Positions 1 through 8,978 are shown, counted from the first letter of the stretch. The stretch is 64,000 bases of DNA from Fodinibius sp036381435 (GCA_036381435.1 DASVCW010000001.1:77632-141631), one strand, 5' to 3'. Numbers and translations are program-made. The notes: a model not told the origin generated them from the sequence alone.

Positions 1-1139
1 TCCTTAATTTGCTGAAGAATTTCAATAGTTTCTTCGGGACTGGTAGGATCAACCATAATTTTCTGGAATCTTCGCTCCAGCGCGCCGTCTTTTTCAATGT
101 GCTGACGATATTCGTTAAGGGTGGTAGCTCCGATGGCTTGAACTTCACCGCGTGCAAGGGCCGGTTTCAACATGTTAGATGCATCGAGTGAACCGCTCGC
201 TCCGCCAGCGCCGACGATTGTATGAAGCTCATCAATAAAGAGAATTACATTTTGGGTTTTTTCGAGTTCACCCATCACGGCTTTCATACGTTCTTCAAAC
301 TGGCCACGATACTTAGTTCCCGCTACAAGAGCAGCGAGGTCTAAAGCAATCACGCGTTTATCATAAAGCACACGAGAAACTTTGCGGTCGATAATACGCG
401 AGGCAAGTCCTTCAGCGATAGCCGTTTTACCAACTCCGGGCTCACCAATGAGCACAGGGTTGTTCTTTTTACGCCGGCTCAGAACCTGAGCGACGCGCTC
501 AATTTCCTTTTCCCGGCCTATGATAGGGTCGAGCTTTCCATCTTCGGCCAGTTGCGTTAAATCACGGCCGAAATTGTCGAGTACAGGTGTTTTTGATTTT
601 TCCATTTTCTTTTCTCTGGAGCTTCCTGACGATTTAGAACCTTTAGATGATGACAAACTGGCTGATATCGAACGCGCATCACGACGATCGTCATCAGAAG
701 ATTTGCCTGAAATGATAAGATCCAGCTCTTCGCGGACCGCATCATAAGAAACATTAAACTGCTGCAGAATTTGAGCGGCAATATTCTCATCATCACGCAA
801 CAGCGAAAGCAGCAAATGCTCGGTGCCAATCGTATCGCTCTTGTAAAGTTTGGCCTCGAGATAAGTGATGCGCAACACTTTTTCTGCCTGTTTGGTGAGG
901 GGAATATTTCCCACTTTTACCGATCCGCCGGTGCCGCGAACGGTATCTTCTACAGTCTTCTTTAATTTGAATAGATCACAATTTAGGTTTTTTAGGATTT
1001 TGACAGCTACACCTTCACCCAGGCGCACGATGCCAAGAATTAAATGTTCTGTTCCGATATAATCATGCCCCAGCCGCAGTGCTTCTTCACGACTGAATTG
1101 AATGACATCTCGAACTTTGCTTGAAAAATTACCCTCCAT
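1..1139 (-). CDS. clpC: ATP-dependent Clp protease ATP-binding subunit ClpC (N-terminal part, cut by window edge)
   Basis: Hsp100/Clp AAA+ unfoldase that feeds substrates to the ClpP peptidase in the cytoplasm. I translated this frame directly: it is open from an ATG at 1137-1139 to the window edge, about 379 codons. It starts MEGNFSSKVRDVI and carries two Clp_N repeats (GHDYIGTEHLILG and, further on, TIGTEHLLLSLL), then a low-complexity Ser/Lys linker, then the first AAA+ module with Walker A GEPGVGKT and a Walker B-like ILFIDELH. The double Clp_N with a linker, and no ClpA-type adaptor region in view, fits ClpC rather than ClpA or ClpB. The second AAA+ module and any ClpP loop lie outside the window. 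A Bacteroidota-type promoter candidate lies about 85-115 bp upstream. Family assignment is confident; the paralog symbol is slightly less so. Confidence 0.93.
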   Translation of the reverse strand, partial: MEGNFSSKVRDVIQFSREEALRLGHDYIGTEHLILGIVRLGEGVAVKILKNLNCDLFKLKKTVEDTVRGTGGSVKVGNIPLTKQAEKVLRITYLEAKLYKSDTIGTEHLLLSLLRDDENIAAQILQQFNVSYDAVREELDLIISGKSSDDDRRDARSISASLSSSKGSKSSGSSREKKMEKSKTPVLDNFGRDLTQLAEDGKLDPIIGREKEIERVAQVLSRRKKNNPVLIGEPGVGKTAIAEGLASRIIDRKVSRVLYDKRVIALDLAALVAGTKYRGQFEERMKAVMGELEKTQNVILFIDELHTIVGAGGASGSLDASNMLKPALARGEVQAIGATTLNEYRQHIEKDGALERRFQKIMVDPTSPEETIEILQQIK

Positions 1140-1624
1140 AAAAACGAACCTTCTGTGGGTTTTGGGTTATGTATCTATCGGTAAAACGAGTGAGTTAAGT
1201 GTTTAGTTCATGTCCCTTAACGAAAGTAGTATTGGCATAGTGCAAAAGCAAACAAAACAATCTTTTTAAGGCAGAAATATTTAAAAAAGGTATGATCTGC
1301 GGTTAAAAAAGAATCTGCGGAGATATATCTTTGACGGCCAATAAGCTATAAACAGTAAACAGCTTTCAAAGAGAGAAAGCATTTGGTTTTCTAACCGTTT
1401 TTAAGGTTTGATATTGCAGTAAAAAACGGCCGGATAAAGTTTTTTGTGTGCAAAAAAGAAATGAATATTGAATATCGAACAAGGAATATCGAATGAAGAA
1501 GTATTTGATCATTCTCTGTTCCGCCCGCTCTGCGGCGGAACGGAGCAAAGTTTTCTCACATGAATGTATTGAGCATGACAAAGAGTTGCTTTTTCTACCC
1601 CTTGCCATAGGCATCCCTACGGGG
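1140..1624. other. Intergenic spacer clpC-gpmI, left part, with palindromic fragments and no convincing gene
   Basis: Apart from the clpC promoter candidate, this stretch holds simple-sequence and palindromic fragments. One is a motif around 1460-1497 in which 'gaatat' and 'gaatatcg' blocks recur, and another is a GC-rich palindrome around 1523-1546 (ccgcccgctctgcggcgg). Short open frames on both strands read through these repeats. Their products show no domain and consist of low-complexity repeat translation, so they are not called. Confidence 0.6.
1221..1252 (-). promoter_or_regulatory. Candidate Bacteroidota-type promoter of clpC
   Basis: Read on the minus strand, TTTG (1249-1252) is followed after 20 nt by TACTTTCG (1221-1228). 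This is one mismatch from the TAnnTTTG -7 element used by Bacteroidota primary sigma factors. It lies in the non-coding spacer upstream of clpC. The call rests on motif match only. Confidence 0.35.
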
Positions 1625-1757
1625 AAATCTCCTAAAGGGGACTTGCTGCTGCTTGAAATAGAGTATAAAGCCTTGCTAAAAAATGACAATTTATTAAAGG
1701 ATAATCGTCTTGAAAAAAGCACTGTCCTTAAAAGTTCCCTTTAGGAGATTTAGGGGT
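1625..1757 (+). repeat. Dispersed terminal-inverted-repeat element, copy A
   Basis: The left arm 1625-1644 (AAATCTCCTAAAGGGGACTT) and right arm 1732-1751 are inverted copies matching at 19 of 20 positions, and each arm is itself partly palindromic around CCTAAAGG. The conserved interior begins with the motif gctgctgcttgaaat. A second copy in opposite orientation lies at 8842-8978. Size (about 135 bp) and inverted ends fit a non-autonomous MITE or BIME-like element. No coding capacity is apparent. The right end runs up to the stop codon of gpmI (1758-1760). Confidence 0.7.
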
Positions 1758-3281
1758 CTAAAACAAAGGGCTCCCCGTCATCTCTTCAGGCTGAGGAAGA
1801 CCCATAAGTTTGAGGAGGGTAGGGGCAACATCAGCCAGAATACCATCTTTCATTTTGGTGATACCGGGTTTGTTAAGAATGAGCGCAGGAACCGGGGCTG
1901 TGGTATGAGCGGTGTGAGGCTGCCCATTTTCTTTTATCATACAATCGGCATTTCCATGATCGGCGATAATCAACATTTTGTAATCATATGCCAAAGCCAC
2001 TTCAACCAGTTTTTTTAGCTGACGATCAATCGTCTCTACCGCTTTTATCGTGGCTTGCATATCCCCGGTATGACCTACCATATCGGGATTGGCATAATTC
2101 AAAATACAAAGATGATTTTTGCCGGTGTTCAGCTGCGCACAAAGGGTATCAGTTACTTCCGGGGCGCTCATTTCGGGCTGAAGGTCGTAAGTAGCCACTT
2201 GGGGACTCGGAATCAAAATGCGTTCTTCCCCTTTGAAGGGTGTTTCTTCACCGCCGTTAAAAAAGTAGGTAACATGGGGGTATTTTTCCGTCTCAGCGAT
2301 TCGAAGCTGTTTGAGTCCGTGATTGCTTATCACTTCACCCAGTGTATTTCCAACGTGCAATGGGGGATAGGCAACGTTTACATGCTCGAAAGCATCATCA
2401 TAAGCAGTGAAAGTTAGATAATGCAGGTTGAGATTTTTCTCAACCTCGAATTCATCAAACCCTTCTTCGGTGAATGCACGGGTGATTTGTCGTGCGCGAT
2501 CCCCCCGGAAATTGTAAAAGATAACGACATCATTTTCTCCTATCCGGGCTCCGGGTGATGGATTAATCAGCTTTGGTTTGATGAATTCATCGGTGATTCC
2601 TTCGTCGTAAGAAAACTGAACGGCTTTTTTAGGGTCATCAAACTGCTCACCCTTGCCATAAACCAAAAGGTCATAGGCCTGCTTAGTGCGCTGCCAGCGG
2701 TTATCGCGATCCATTGCATAATATCGTCCTACGATTGAGGCGATCTCACCTGCACCTGTTTTTTCTGCCTGTTGTTTGAATTCCTGAATGTATTCAATCC
2801 CGCCCTGTGGAGAAGTGTCCCGTCCGTCAGTGAAAGCATGGATATAGGTATTTTCAACTCCGGCGGATTTGGCAAGTTCGAGAAGGGCAAAAAGGTGGTT
2901 GTTGTGGCTATGGACGCCGCCATCGGAAAAAAGTCCCATGATATGAAGACTTCCTTTTTCCACGGCCTTTTTAACGGCAGTAACTAAGGTTTGATTTTCA
3001 AAAAAACTGTCGCTTTTAATATCATTGTTGAGGCGCGTTAATTCCTGGGGAACAATGCGCCCCGCCCCTATATTCAAATGGCCTACTTCAGAATTGCCAA
3101 ACTGTCCTTTGGGTAGGCCTACATCTTGCCCTCCTGCAGAAAGTTTTGAGTGGGGATAATTCTTGAAAAGAGAATCTATAAAAGGCTTTTTTGCCTTGTC
3201 AATAGCGCTTACTTCAGGATTTTTGGCCAAACCATAACCATCCAGAATAACCAGAAGCGCTTTTGAAATCGTGTCAGGCAA
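1758..3281 (-). CDS. gpmI: 2,3-bisphosphoglycerate-independent phosphoglycerate mutase
   Basis: Cytoplasmic glycolytic enzyme interconverting 3- and 2-phosphoglycerate through a phosphoserine intermediate, using two Mn2+ ions. The 507 residues match the usual family length. Visible motifs are the N-terminal metal site VILDGYG (Asp14), the nucleophile motif GNSEVGHLNIG (Ser64) and the C-terminal alkaline-phosphatase-fold metal motif IADHGNADCM. The start ATG at 3281 lies 2 bp after the stop of rpsT, so the two genes are almost certainly co-transcribed from the promoter at 3607-3637. The TAG stop sits at the edge of the repeat element at 1625-1757. Confidence 0.96.
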   Translation of the reverse strand: MPDTISKALLVILDGYGLAKNPEVSAIDKAKKPFIDSLFKNYPHSKLSAGGQDVGLPKGQFGNSEVGHLNIGAGRIVPQELTRLNNDIKSDSFFENQTLVTAVKKAVEKGSLHIMGLFSDGGVHSHNNHLFALLELAKSAGVENTYIHAFTDGRDTSPQGGIEYIQEFKQQAEKTGAGEIASIVGRYYAMDRDNRWQRTKQAYDLLVYGKGEQFDDPKKAVQFSYDEGITDEFIKPKLINPSPGARIGENDVVIFYNFRGDRARQITRAFTEEGFDEFEVEKNLNLHYLTFTAYDDAFEHVNVAYPPLHVGNTLGEVISNHGLKQLRIAETEKYPHVTYFFNGGEETPFKGEERILIPSPQVATYDLQPEMSAPEVTDTLCAQLNTGKNHLCILNYANPDMVGHTGDMQATIKAVETIDRQLKKLVEVALAYDYKMLIIADHGNADCMIKENGQPHTAHTTAPVPALILNKPGITKMKDGILADVAPTLLKLMGLPQPEEMTGSPLF

Positions 3282-3283
3282 GA

Positions 3284-3535
3284 CTACAGATTATTTACGT
3301 GCTTCGCCAGTTTCGACTTTCGGTGGGCAGCTCGGTTCGGATGAATCAAGTTCTTGGTAGCCATTTTATCAAGATAGGAGCTGGCTTTCTTGAATGCTTT
3401 TTCCGCTTCTTCTTTGTCGGTCGTTTCAAACACATTCTTGACCAGCGTTTTCATTTTAGAACGCTTAGCTTGATTTCGCTGGCGGCGGTTTTCGTTCTGA
3501 CGTACCCGTTTAATGGCTGATTTATGTTGAGGCAT
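3284..3535 (-). CDS. rpsT: 30S ribosomal protein S20 (bS20)
   Basis: Small basic protein of 83 residues that binds 16S rRNA in the 30S subunit. It begins MPQHKSAIKRVRQNENRR, close to the classic S20 N-terminus, and continues with the Lys/Ala-rich helical body ending HRKSKLAKHVNNL. Length and composition are normal for the family. It is the first gene of a two-gene operon with gpmI. Confidence 0.96.
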   Translation of the reverse strand: MPQHKSAIKRVRQNENRRQRNQAKRSKMKTLVKNVFETTDKEEAEKAFKKASSYLDKMATKNLIHPNRAAHRKSKLAKHVNNL

Positions 3536-3606
3536 ATTTTTTTAAGAGTTTCTTAACAGTTCTTCAAATTTATTTTTATCTTCTTCGCCCAAATTCAGAA
3601 AGAAGC

Positions 3607-3637
3607 CAAAGTTAAAATTTCTGAAATCATTAAACAA
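3607..3637 (-). promoter_or_regulatory. Bacteroidota-type promoter of rpsT-gpmI
   Basis: On the minus strand TTG (3635-3637) is separated by 20 nt from TAACTTTG (3607-3614), a perfect TAnnTTTG -7 element. The spacing equals that seen before rpsF in this window. The element lies about 70 bp before the rpsT start codon. Confidence 0.6.
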
Positions 3638-3688
3638 GAAAACTTTGAAAAATTAATAAAAGTAAAGTAATTTAGGAGACTTTCCACA

Positions 3689-4345
3689 ATGATCATAGTG
3701 ATCGACGGACCGGCAGGCTCCGGGAAAAGTACCACAGCCCGTGCTGTTGCCGATAAACTACAAGTTGAATATCTCGATTCGGGAGCACTTTATCGAACAG
3801 TGACCCTGATTTATCTAGAAGCAGGGCGGGATGATAAAAAGTTCTTTCGTTTACTAAAACAAAAAAAGATCTCGTTTCGTTACGCAGATAAGCAATTTGA
3901 TGTCCAAATTGACGATGAGTGGGTAACAGACAAGCTTCGAATGGCTGATGTAGTTAAATATGTAAGTGAAGTTGCCGCTAAACCGCAAGTTCGAGCTTAT
4001 GTAAACGAACTGATGCGCACGGTAGTTTGTGACGGAATATACATTGCTGAAGGCCGGGACCTGGGAACGGCTGTTTTCCCTGATGCAGACTTGAAGTTTT
4101 ATATGTCGGCACAGTTGAATGAACGCGCACGCAGACGGTATGAAGAACGCAAAGCTATCAATCCGGATATTACGCTTGAAGAAGTAGAGCAAAATATTTT
4201 GCAGCGGGATCGAAAAGATTCAAAACGAAAAGCGGATCCGTTGAAGAAAGCGGATGATGCAGTAGAAATTGATACTACAAATGTAACTTTTGAGCAGCAG
4301 GTTGAACAAATTGCCTCAAAGGTGAAACATTTAATGGAAAGATAA
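3689..4345 (+). CDS. cmk: (d)CMP kinase
   Basis: Cytoplasmic cytidylate kinase that phosphorylates CMP and dCMP with ATP in pyrimidine nucleotide recycling. The 218 residues match short bacterial Cmk. The P-loop GPAGSGKST spans residues 7-15. Typical Cmk signatures follow: EYLDSGALYR, the EGRDLGT motif and the C-terminal RDRKDSKR. A purine-rich AGGAG lies 11 nt before the ATG, which supports this start. It is followed by rpsA, a common pairing (cmk-rpsA) in many bacteria. It is divergent from rpsT-gpmI. Confidence 0.95.
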   Translation: MIIVIDGPAGSGKSTTARAVADKLQVEYLDSGALYRTVTLIYLEAGRDDKKFFRLLKQKKISFRYADKQFDVQIDDEWVTDKLRMADVVKYVSEVAAKPQVRAYVNELMRTVVCDGIYIAEGRDLGTAVFPDADLKFYMSAQLNERARRRYEERKAINPDITLEEVEQNILQRDRKDSKRKADPLKKADDAVEIDTTNVTFEQQVEQIASKVKHLMER

Positions 4346-4448
4346 AGTAAAATTTTTCAAAGACTTAAATCATAACCTTAACTTTAATCCCATTCCAGAT
4401 CCTGAGTAGTCGGGAACGGAATGCGGTAATTTTAACTAAAAATAAATA

Positions 4449-6425
4449 ATGACCGAAGACCTAAAAAAAGAAGAAAACCGGGAAAAAGAAGAACAAACGA
4501 CGGCTACGGAAACAGTTACTGAAGAGGCTACCGTTGATGTTGATCCTACCACAGAAGAAGAAGTTCGTGTAGAACCTGAAGCAGAAGAAATCGCATCGTT
4601 TTCGGGCGATTTGGAAGACGAAGAATCTTATACTTATGATCAGCTGCAAGCCGCATCCGAAGATTATACGGATGAAGAGTTCCATGAGCTTGCAGAGATG
4701 TATGAAGATACACTCAATGAAATTGAAGAGAAGGAAATTGTAACAGGCCGGGTTGTTTCTGCCAACCAGGATTATGTGATTGTTGATATCGGCTTTAAAT
4801 CCGAAGGAATTGTACACTCGAACGAATTTCCGAATGATGTATTAGAAAACCTGGCACCGGGTGATGAAGTGGATGTATTCCTTGATCAGGTTGAAGATCA
4901 GGAAGGGCAATTAATTCTGTCACGCCGTAAAGCGGATATTTTACATGCCTGGGAGACTATTGAACGGGCAGCCGAAACAGGCGAAGTTATTGAAGGTTAC
5001 ATCAAACGCCGTATTAAGGGCGGTATGGTTGCCGATATTTTAGGTATTGACGCCTTCTTGCCCGGTTCGCAAATTGATGTGCGTCCCGTGCGTGACTTTG
5101 ACGCTTATGTAGGCAAAACGATGGAGTTCCAGGTAGTGAAACTCAACATGCACGTTGAAAATGTGGTTGTTTCACACCGTGCGCTTATTGAATCTGATCT
5201 TGAAGAACAGCGCGAAGAAATTCTTTCAACCATCGAAGAAGGACAGGTGCTCGAAGGTATCGTCAAAAATATTACCGATTTCGGTGTCTTTATCGACCTC
5301 GGCGGTGTTGACGGCCTGCTTCACATCACCGACCTTTCATGGGGACGTGTAGATCACCCCGAAGAAATTGTTTCGCTCGACCAGCGCCTGAATGTTGCCG
5401 TTATCGATTATGATGAGGACAACAAGCGCGTTTCACTTGGACTCAAGCAGCTACAGCCGCACCCATGGGATGAAATCGATCTCAAATATCCCGAGAACAT
5501 CAAAGTTCAGGGCCGTGTTGTTTCAATCGCTGATTACGGTGCCTTTATTGAACTTGAAAAAGGTGTTGAAGGTCTTATCCACATCAGTGAAATGTCGTGG
5601 ACACAGCACATCAAGCACCCGTCTCAATTAGTTAGCAAGGATGACATTATTGAGTGTGTAGTGCTGAATGTAAATGATGCTGAGAAGAAAATTTCACTCG
5701 GTGTTAAGCAGCTTGAAAACGATCCCTGGGAAGAAATTGACGAACGTTATCCTGTTGGATCGAAGCACAAAGGAACTGTTCGAAACCTCACTAACTTCGG
5801 TGTGTTTGTTGAACTCGAGCCCGGCATTGACGGACTCATTCACATCAGTGACTTGAGCTGGACCAAGCAGATCAATCATCCGAATGAAATTATCGACAAG
5901 GATGAAGAGATTGACGTGGTAATTCTGGCTATCGATTTCGAAAACCGTCGAATTACACTCGGCCATAAGCAGATTGAAGATAACCCCTGGAAGCTGTTTG
6001 CCAACGAGCATGCGGCGACAGACAAGGTTGAAGGCGAAGTTACCAAAACCACCGATAAAGGCGTGTTTGTGAAACTTCCGCATAATCTTGAAGGCTTTAT
6101 TCCTGCCCGTAAAATTGAAGACGGCGAACCGTCTGATTTTGCCGAAGGCGATAAGGTAGAGGCTTATGTTGCCGAACTGGATGAGACAAATAAGAGTATT
6201 ACGCTCAGTCAGAATGAAAAAGATGTTAAGAAAGCTAAAAAATCTTCATCTAAAGCTAAGAAGCAGCAAGCATCTGAACCGCAACAAGGTGCTGCCACCT
6301 TGGGTGAAATGTCCGGACTTGCAGATCTGAAAGAGCAAATGGCTGCCAAAGAGAAGGAAGAAGCAGCTAAAAAAGCTCAAGAAGAGCAGTCTGATGAGAC
6401 AGAAGACGGAGATGAAGAAGAGTAA
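4449..6425 (+). CDS. rpsA: 30S ribosomal protein S1 (bS1), six S1 domains with acidic tails
   Basis: RNA-binding ribosomal protein that helps recruit mRNA to the 30S subunit. Six OB-fold S1 repeats can be seen at about residues 96-161, 178-245, 264-334, 351-421, 438-508 and 526-590. The later ones contain the typical FGVFIDL / GLIHISDLSW pattern. At 658 residues it is about 100 longer than E. coli S1. The extra length is a strongly acidic N-terminal extension of about 90 residues rich in Glu and Thr, and a charged C-terminal tail of Lys/Ala then Glu/Asp. It follows cmk by about 100 bp and ends in a clear terminator. Confidence 0.95.
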   Translation: MTEDLKKEENREKEEQTTATETVTEEATVDVDPTTEEEVRVEPEAEEIASFSGDLEDEESYTYDQLQAASEDYTDEEFHELAEMYEDTLNEIEEKEIVTGRVVSANQDYVIVDIGFKSEGIVHSNEFPNDVLENLAPGDEVDVFLDQVEDQEGQLILSRRKADILHAWETIERAAETGEVIEGYIKRRIKGGMVADILGIDAFLPGSQIDVRPVRDFDAYVGKTMEFQVVKLNMHVENVVVSHRALIESDLEEQREEILSTIEEGQVLEGIVKNITDFGVFIDLGGVDGLLHITDLSWGRVDHPEEIVSLDQRLNVAVIDYDEDNKRVSLGLKQLQPHPWDEIDLKYPENIKVQGRVVSIADYGAFIELEKGVEGLIHISEMSWTQHIKHPSQLVSKDDIIECVVLNVNDAEKKISLGVKQLENDPWEEIDERYPVGSKHKGTVRNLTNFGVFVELEPGIDGLIHISDLSWTKQINHPNEIIDKDEEIDVVILAIDFENRRITLGHKQIEDNPWKLFANEHAATDKVEGEVTKTTDKGVFVKLPHNLEGFIPARKIEDGEPSDFAEGDKVEAYVAELDETNKSITLSQNEKDVKKAKKSSSKAKKQQASEPQQGAATLGEMSGLADLKEQMAAKEKEEAAKKAQEEQSDETEDGDEEE

Positions 6426-6452
6426 ATAGTTCTTCTTATTTAATCGCATTGA

Positions 6453-6487
6453 AAAGGCTCAGGGTTTTAAACCTTGAGCCTTTTTTG
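6453..6487 (+). terminator. Rho-independent terminator of rpsA
   Basis: The inverted repeat AAGGCTCAGGGTTT / AAACCTTGAGCCTT with a very short loop is followed by a run of T. It starts 28 nt after the rpsA stop. Confidence 0.9.
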
Positions 6488-6905
6488 TTAAAGAACTTTC
6501 CTGAAGCCAGAATATGTCATGCTGTCCGCCAGCTGGCGGATCAGCATCTGTAGCTAATTATTCTTTAGAAGCTGTTAATAAGATTTCTGTTTGTAGATTC
6601 TGGAATAAATTCAGGATGACATCATCAGGTTGAACTAGAAATGTAGGAATCAAGAAAAGATTTAATAAATATAGGCTGGCGCGAGCGTCCCGCTCGTGCC
6701 TAATTATTGGTAATTTTATTACTCGGTACAAGCGAGATGCTTGCACCAGTAGAGCCAGTTGAATTGTGAAAAATTCGCATCAATAGCGCAGGAATTAATT
6801 CGCTATTAGTGATTAAGCTTTTTTCAAGACATCACAAGTTACCCCGATAATCGGGGCGATATTTTGGGTTCAAAGGTTTCTACCTGTTCTGATTTGTGGC
6901 AAAAA
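6488..6905. repeat. Intergenic spacer with several palindromic repeats
   Basis: No gene is supported here. Visible structures: a perfect palindrome TCCGCCAGCTGGCGGA near 6527-6542; an inverted 'attctggaataaattcaggatgac' type block near 6595-6621; a 'ggcgcgagcgtcccgctcgtgcc' palindrome near 6676-6700 with a related degenerate copy near 6722-6747; and CCCCGATAATCGGGG at 6842-6856 just downstream of moxR, which may serve as its 3' hairpin although no T tract follows. A 62-residue frame across this area is repeat translation and is not called. Confidence 0.6.
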
Positions 6906-7913
6906 TCACGGCACCTGAACAGTTCCCATAATCTTCTCAACCAGATCTTCGGAAGTGATATTTTCTGCTTCAGCCTCAAAGGTGGGCATGATGCGGTGAC
7001 GAAGCACATCCATAGCGATGATGCGTACATCTTCAGGCGTAACATAAGCGCGGTGTTCCATAAAAGCATGAGCGCGAGCGGCCAGATTCAGGTTGATGGA
7101 AGCTCGTGGCGAAGCACCGAAGTTGATAAGTTCAGAAAGATCATCCAGCTTATACTTTTCAGGGTTCCGGGTAGCAAAAACCAGGTCGATGATATACTGT
7201 TCAACCTTTTCATCAATATAAATTTGGTTGACCACCTCACGGGCTTCCAGTACTTTTTCTGTGGTAATAACAGGTTTTAGTTCACCCTTTTTTCCGGTTT
7301 TTGCCATTCGCCGCATAATTTCGAGCTCTTCGTCTTCACTCGGGTAACCGATTTTTATCTTCATCATAAAGCGGTCGACCTGTGCTTCCGGCAGGGGATA
7401 GGTTCCTTCCTGTTCAACCGGGTTTTGAGTAGCCAATACGAGGAACGGTTCATCCAGCCCATACGTTGTTTCACCGATTGTAACCTGGAGCTCCTGCATC
7501 GCTTCGAGCAGGGCACTCTGTACTTTGGCAGGCGAACGGTTGATTTCATCCGCAAGAATGATGTTCGCGAAAATGGGTCCTTTTTTAACCGTGAATTCCG
7601 CTTCTTTTTGATTATAAATCAGCGTCCCGATCAAGTCGGCGGGGAGCAAATCAGGTGTAAACTGCAGACGCTGGAATTTGGTGTTAATCACCCGTGCCAG
7701 CGATGAAACCGTAAGTGTTTTAGCCAGGCCGGGAACGCCTTCAAGAAGCACATGCCCGTCTGCCAAAAGCCCGATGAGCAGGCGATCAATCATGTAGCGT
7801 TGGCCTACAATTACTTTATTCAGTTCCGAATAAATTTCTTCAATAAAGGTGCTGGATGAAGCGATTTTTTCTTCCAGTGCTTGCATATCCACAGAGGTTG
7901 ATGTAGTTGGCAT
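6906..7913 (-). CDS. MoxR-family AAA+ ATPase
   Basis: AAA+ ATPase of the MoxR/RavA clade; members act as chaperones, often in maturation of metalloproteins or envelope complexes with VWA-domain partners. The 335 residues show Walker A GVPGLAKT at 59-66, Walker B ILADEINR ending near residue 126, sensor-1 VLATQNPVEQEGTYPL, and the C-terminal AAA lid containing INFGASPRASI, a MoxR hallmark. The usual downstream partners (a DUF58 protein and VWA or BatA-type proteins) are absent: the next stretch is repeat-rich spacer. It is divergent from uppP, 79 bp away. The substrate is unknown. Confidence 0.9.
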   Translation of the reverse strand: MPTTSTSVDMQALEEKIASSSTFIEEIYSELNKVIVGQRYMIDRLLIGLLADGHVLLEGVPGLAKTLTVSSLARVINTKFQRLQFTPDLLPADLIGTLIYNQKEAEFTVKKGPIFANIILADEINRSPAKVQSALLEAMQELQVTIGETTYGLDEPFLVLATQNPVEQEGTYPLPEAQVDRFMMKIKIGYPSEDEELEIMRRMAKTGKKGELKPVITTEKVLEAREVVNQIYIDEKVEQYIIDLVFATRNPEKYKLDDLSELINFGASPRASINLNLAARAHAFMEHRAYVTPEDVRIIAMDVLRHRIMPTFEAEAENITSEDLVEKIMGTVQVP

Positions 7914-7992
7914 ACCAAAAATAATTGATTTAGAATTTGATTAAGTAATAGCTATTTTCATCGCAGAAAATTTTAACGTGCTAAGTTAATAA

Positions 7993-8808
7993 ATGGAACT
8001 CATAGATTCTTTTTTATTAGGACTCCTTCAGGGGATCACCGAATTTTTACCGATTAGCAGCTCTGGCCACCTTGTTTTGGGTGAAGCGTTTCTGGGAGGC
8101 GAAGTTGATAAAAACATCACCTTCGAAGTAGTAGTTCATTTCGGTACCCTGTGCAGTATTGTAGTTTATTATCATGAAAAGTTAAGAGATATACTAAGTT
8201 CAATCTGGAGTCTGTTACGCAATCCCGGTGAATTTTCTAATAAAGCAGCTAGTGATAGTAACATCAAACTTGCAGGATTTATTTTGTTGAGCCTGATTCC
8301 TGCTGTTATTGTCGGGTTGACTATGAGAGAAGCCATTAAAGATATATTTCTCAACCCGTTTATGGTTTCCATCATGCTGTTAATTACCGGCGTGATTTTA
8401 TTCGCCACCCGTTTTCGCGATTTTTTCACAAAACATTTATCCGCTAAAAGCGCCTTTATCATTGGGTTGGCACAAGCTGTTGCTATTATACCGGGTATCA
8501 GCCGGTCCGGTTCAACCATTTCAATGGGGCTTTATTTAGGCGTTAAACGAGAAGAAATTGCCAACTTTTCATTTTTGATGGTCATTCCCGTTTACATCGG
8601 TGCCATGTTGCTTAAGGTAATAGATATGATTGCATTAGGCATACCACCGGCCGCACTTTTGAACCTGTTTATCGGGTTTGTGGCCTCCTTTATTTCAGGT
8701 TATTTTGCCCTGAAATATTTGATCATCTTTCTTCAAAGCAAAGGCATTGATCCTTTTGCCTGGTACTGCTGGGCGGTAGGCATCGCCGGATTGATTTACT
8801 TTTGGTGA
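7993..8808 (+). CDS. uppP: Undecaprenyl-diphosphatase UppP (BacA)
   Basis: Integral membrane phosphatase that converts undecaprenyl diphosphate to the monophosphate, recycling the lipid carrier for peptidoglycan and other glycans. The 271 residues match the family. The two catalytic motifs are present: QGITEFLPISSSGHL near the N-terminus (QxxxE at 13-17) and PGISRSGST at 167-175. About eight hydrophobic segments can be seen. It stands alone: moxR is divergent upstream, and a repeat-filled spacer with nuoJ follows. Confidence 0.95.
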   Translation: MELIDSFLLGLLQGITEFLPISSSGHLVLGEAFLGGEVDKNITFEVVVHFGTLCSIVVYYHEKLRDILSSIWSLLRNPGEFSNKAASDSNIKLAGFILLSLIPAVIVGLTMREAIKDIFLNPFMVSIMLLITGVILFATRFRDFFTKHLSAKSAFIIGLAQAVAIIPGISRSGSTISMGLYLGVKREEIANFSFLMVIPVYIGAMLLKVIDMIALGIPPAALLNLFIGFVASFISGYFALKYLIIFLQSKGIDPFAWYCWAVGIAGLIYFW

Positions 8809-8841
8809 TATATTGAGTGAGTAAGGAAAGCCTGTTTTTTT

Positions 8842-8978
8842 ACTCCTAAATACCCTAAAGGAGACTTTTGAGATTCCTTTATTAAAGATAATTCCCTTTA
8901 GTGAATGGCCATTCACAGGTAAGGATTTACTCTTCATTTCAAGCAGCAGCAAGTCCCCTTTTAGGGGATTTAGGGGTT
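8842..8978 (-). repeat. Dispersed terminal-inverted-repeat element, copy B
   Basis: The left arm near 8842-8867 (ctcctaaataccctaaagga...) and right arm 8951-8978 (aagtccccttttaggggatt...) are imperfect inverted copies. Read on the minus strand, the right arm continues into gctgctgcttgaaat, the same interior as copy A at 1625-1757. Interiors diverge more than the ends do. Length is about 137 bp, matching copy A. The surrounding spacer 8809-9180 shows nothing else apart from the nuoJ promoter candidate. Confidence 0.65.

Noticed and set aside
1366..1744. Overlapping short frames on both strands (118 and 83 codons) between clpC and gpmI
   Set aside because: They translate dispersed repeats and palindromes, have no domain or ribosome binding site, and cover the MITE-like element.
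3644..3675. Promoter for cmk (TTTG, 20 nt, TAATTTAG)
   Set aside because: Spacing fits, but the -7 element would overlap the ribosome binding site and leave a leader of under 10 nt, so it is probably chance in AT-rich DNA.
6558..6746. 62-codon minus-strand frame in the rpsA-moxR gap
   Set aside because: It lies entirely within palindromic intergenic repeats and looks like repeat translation.
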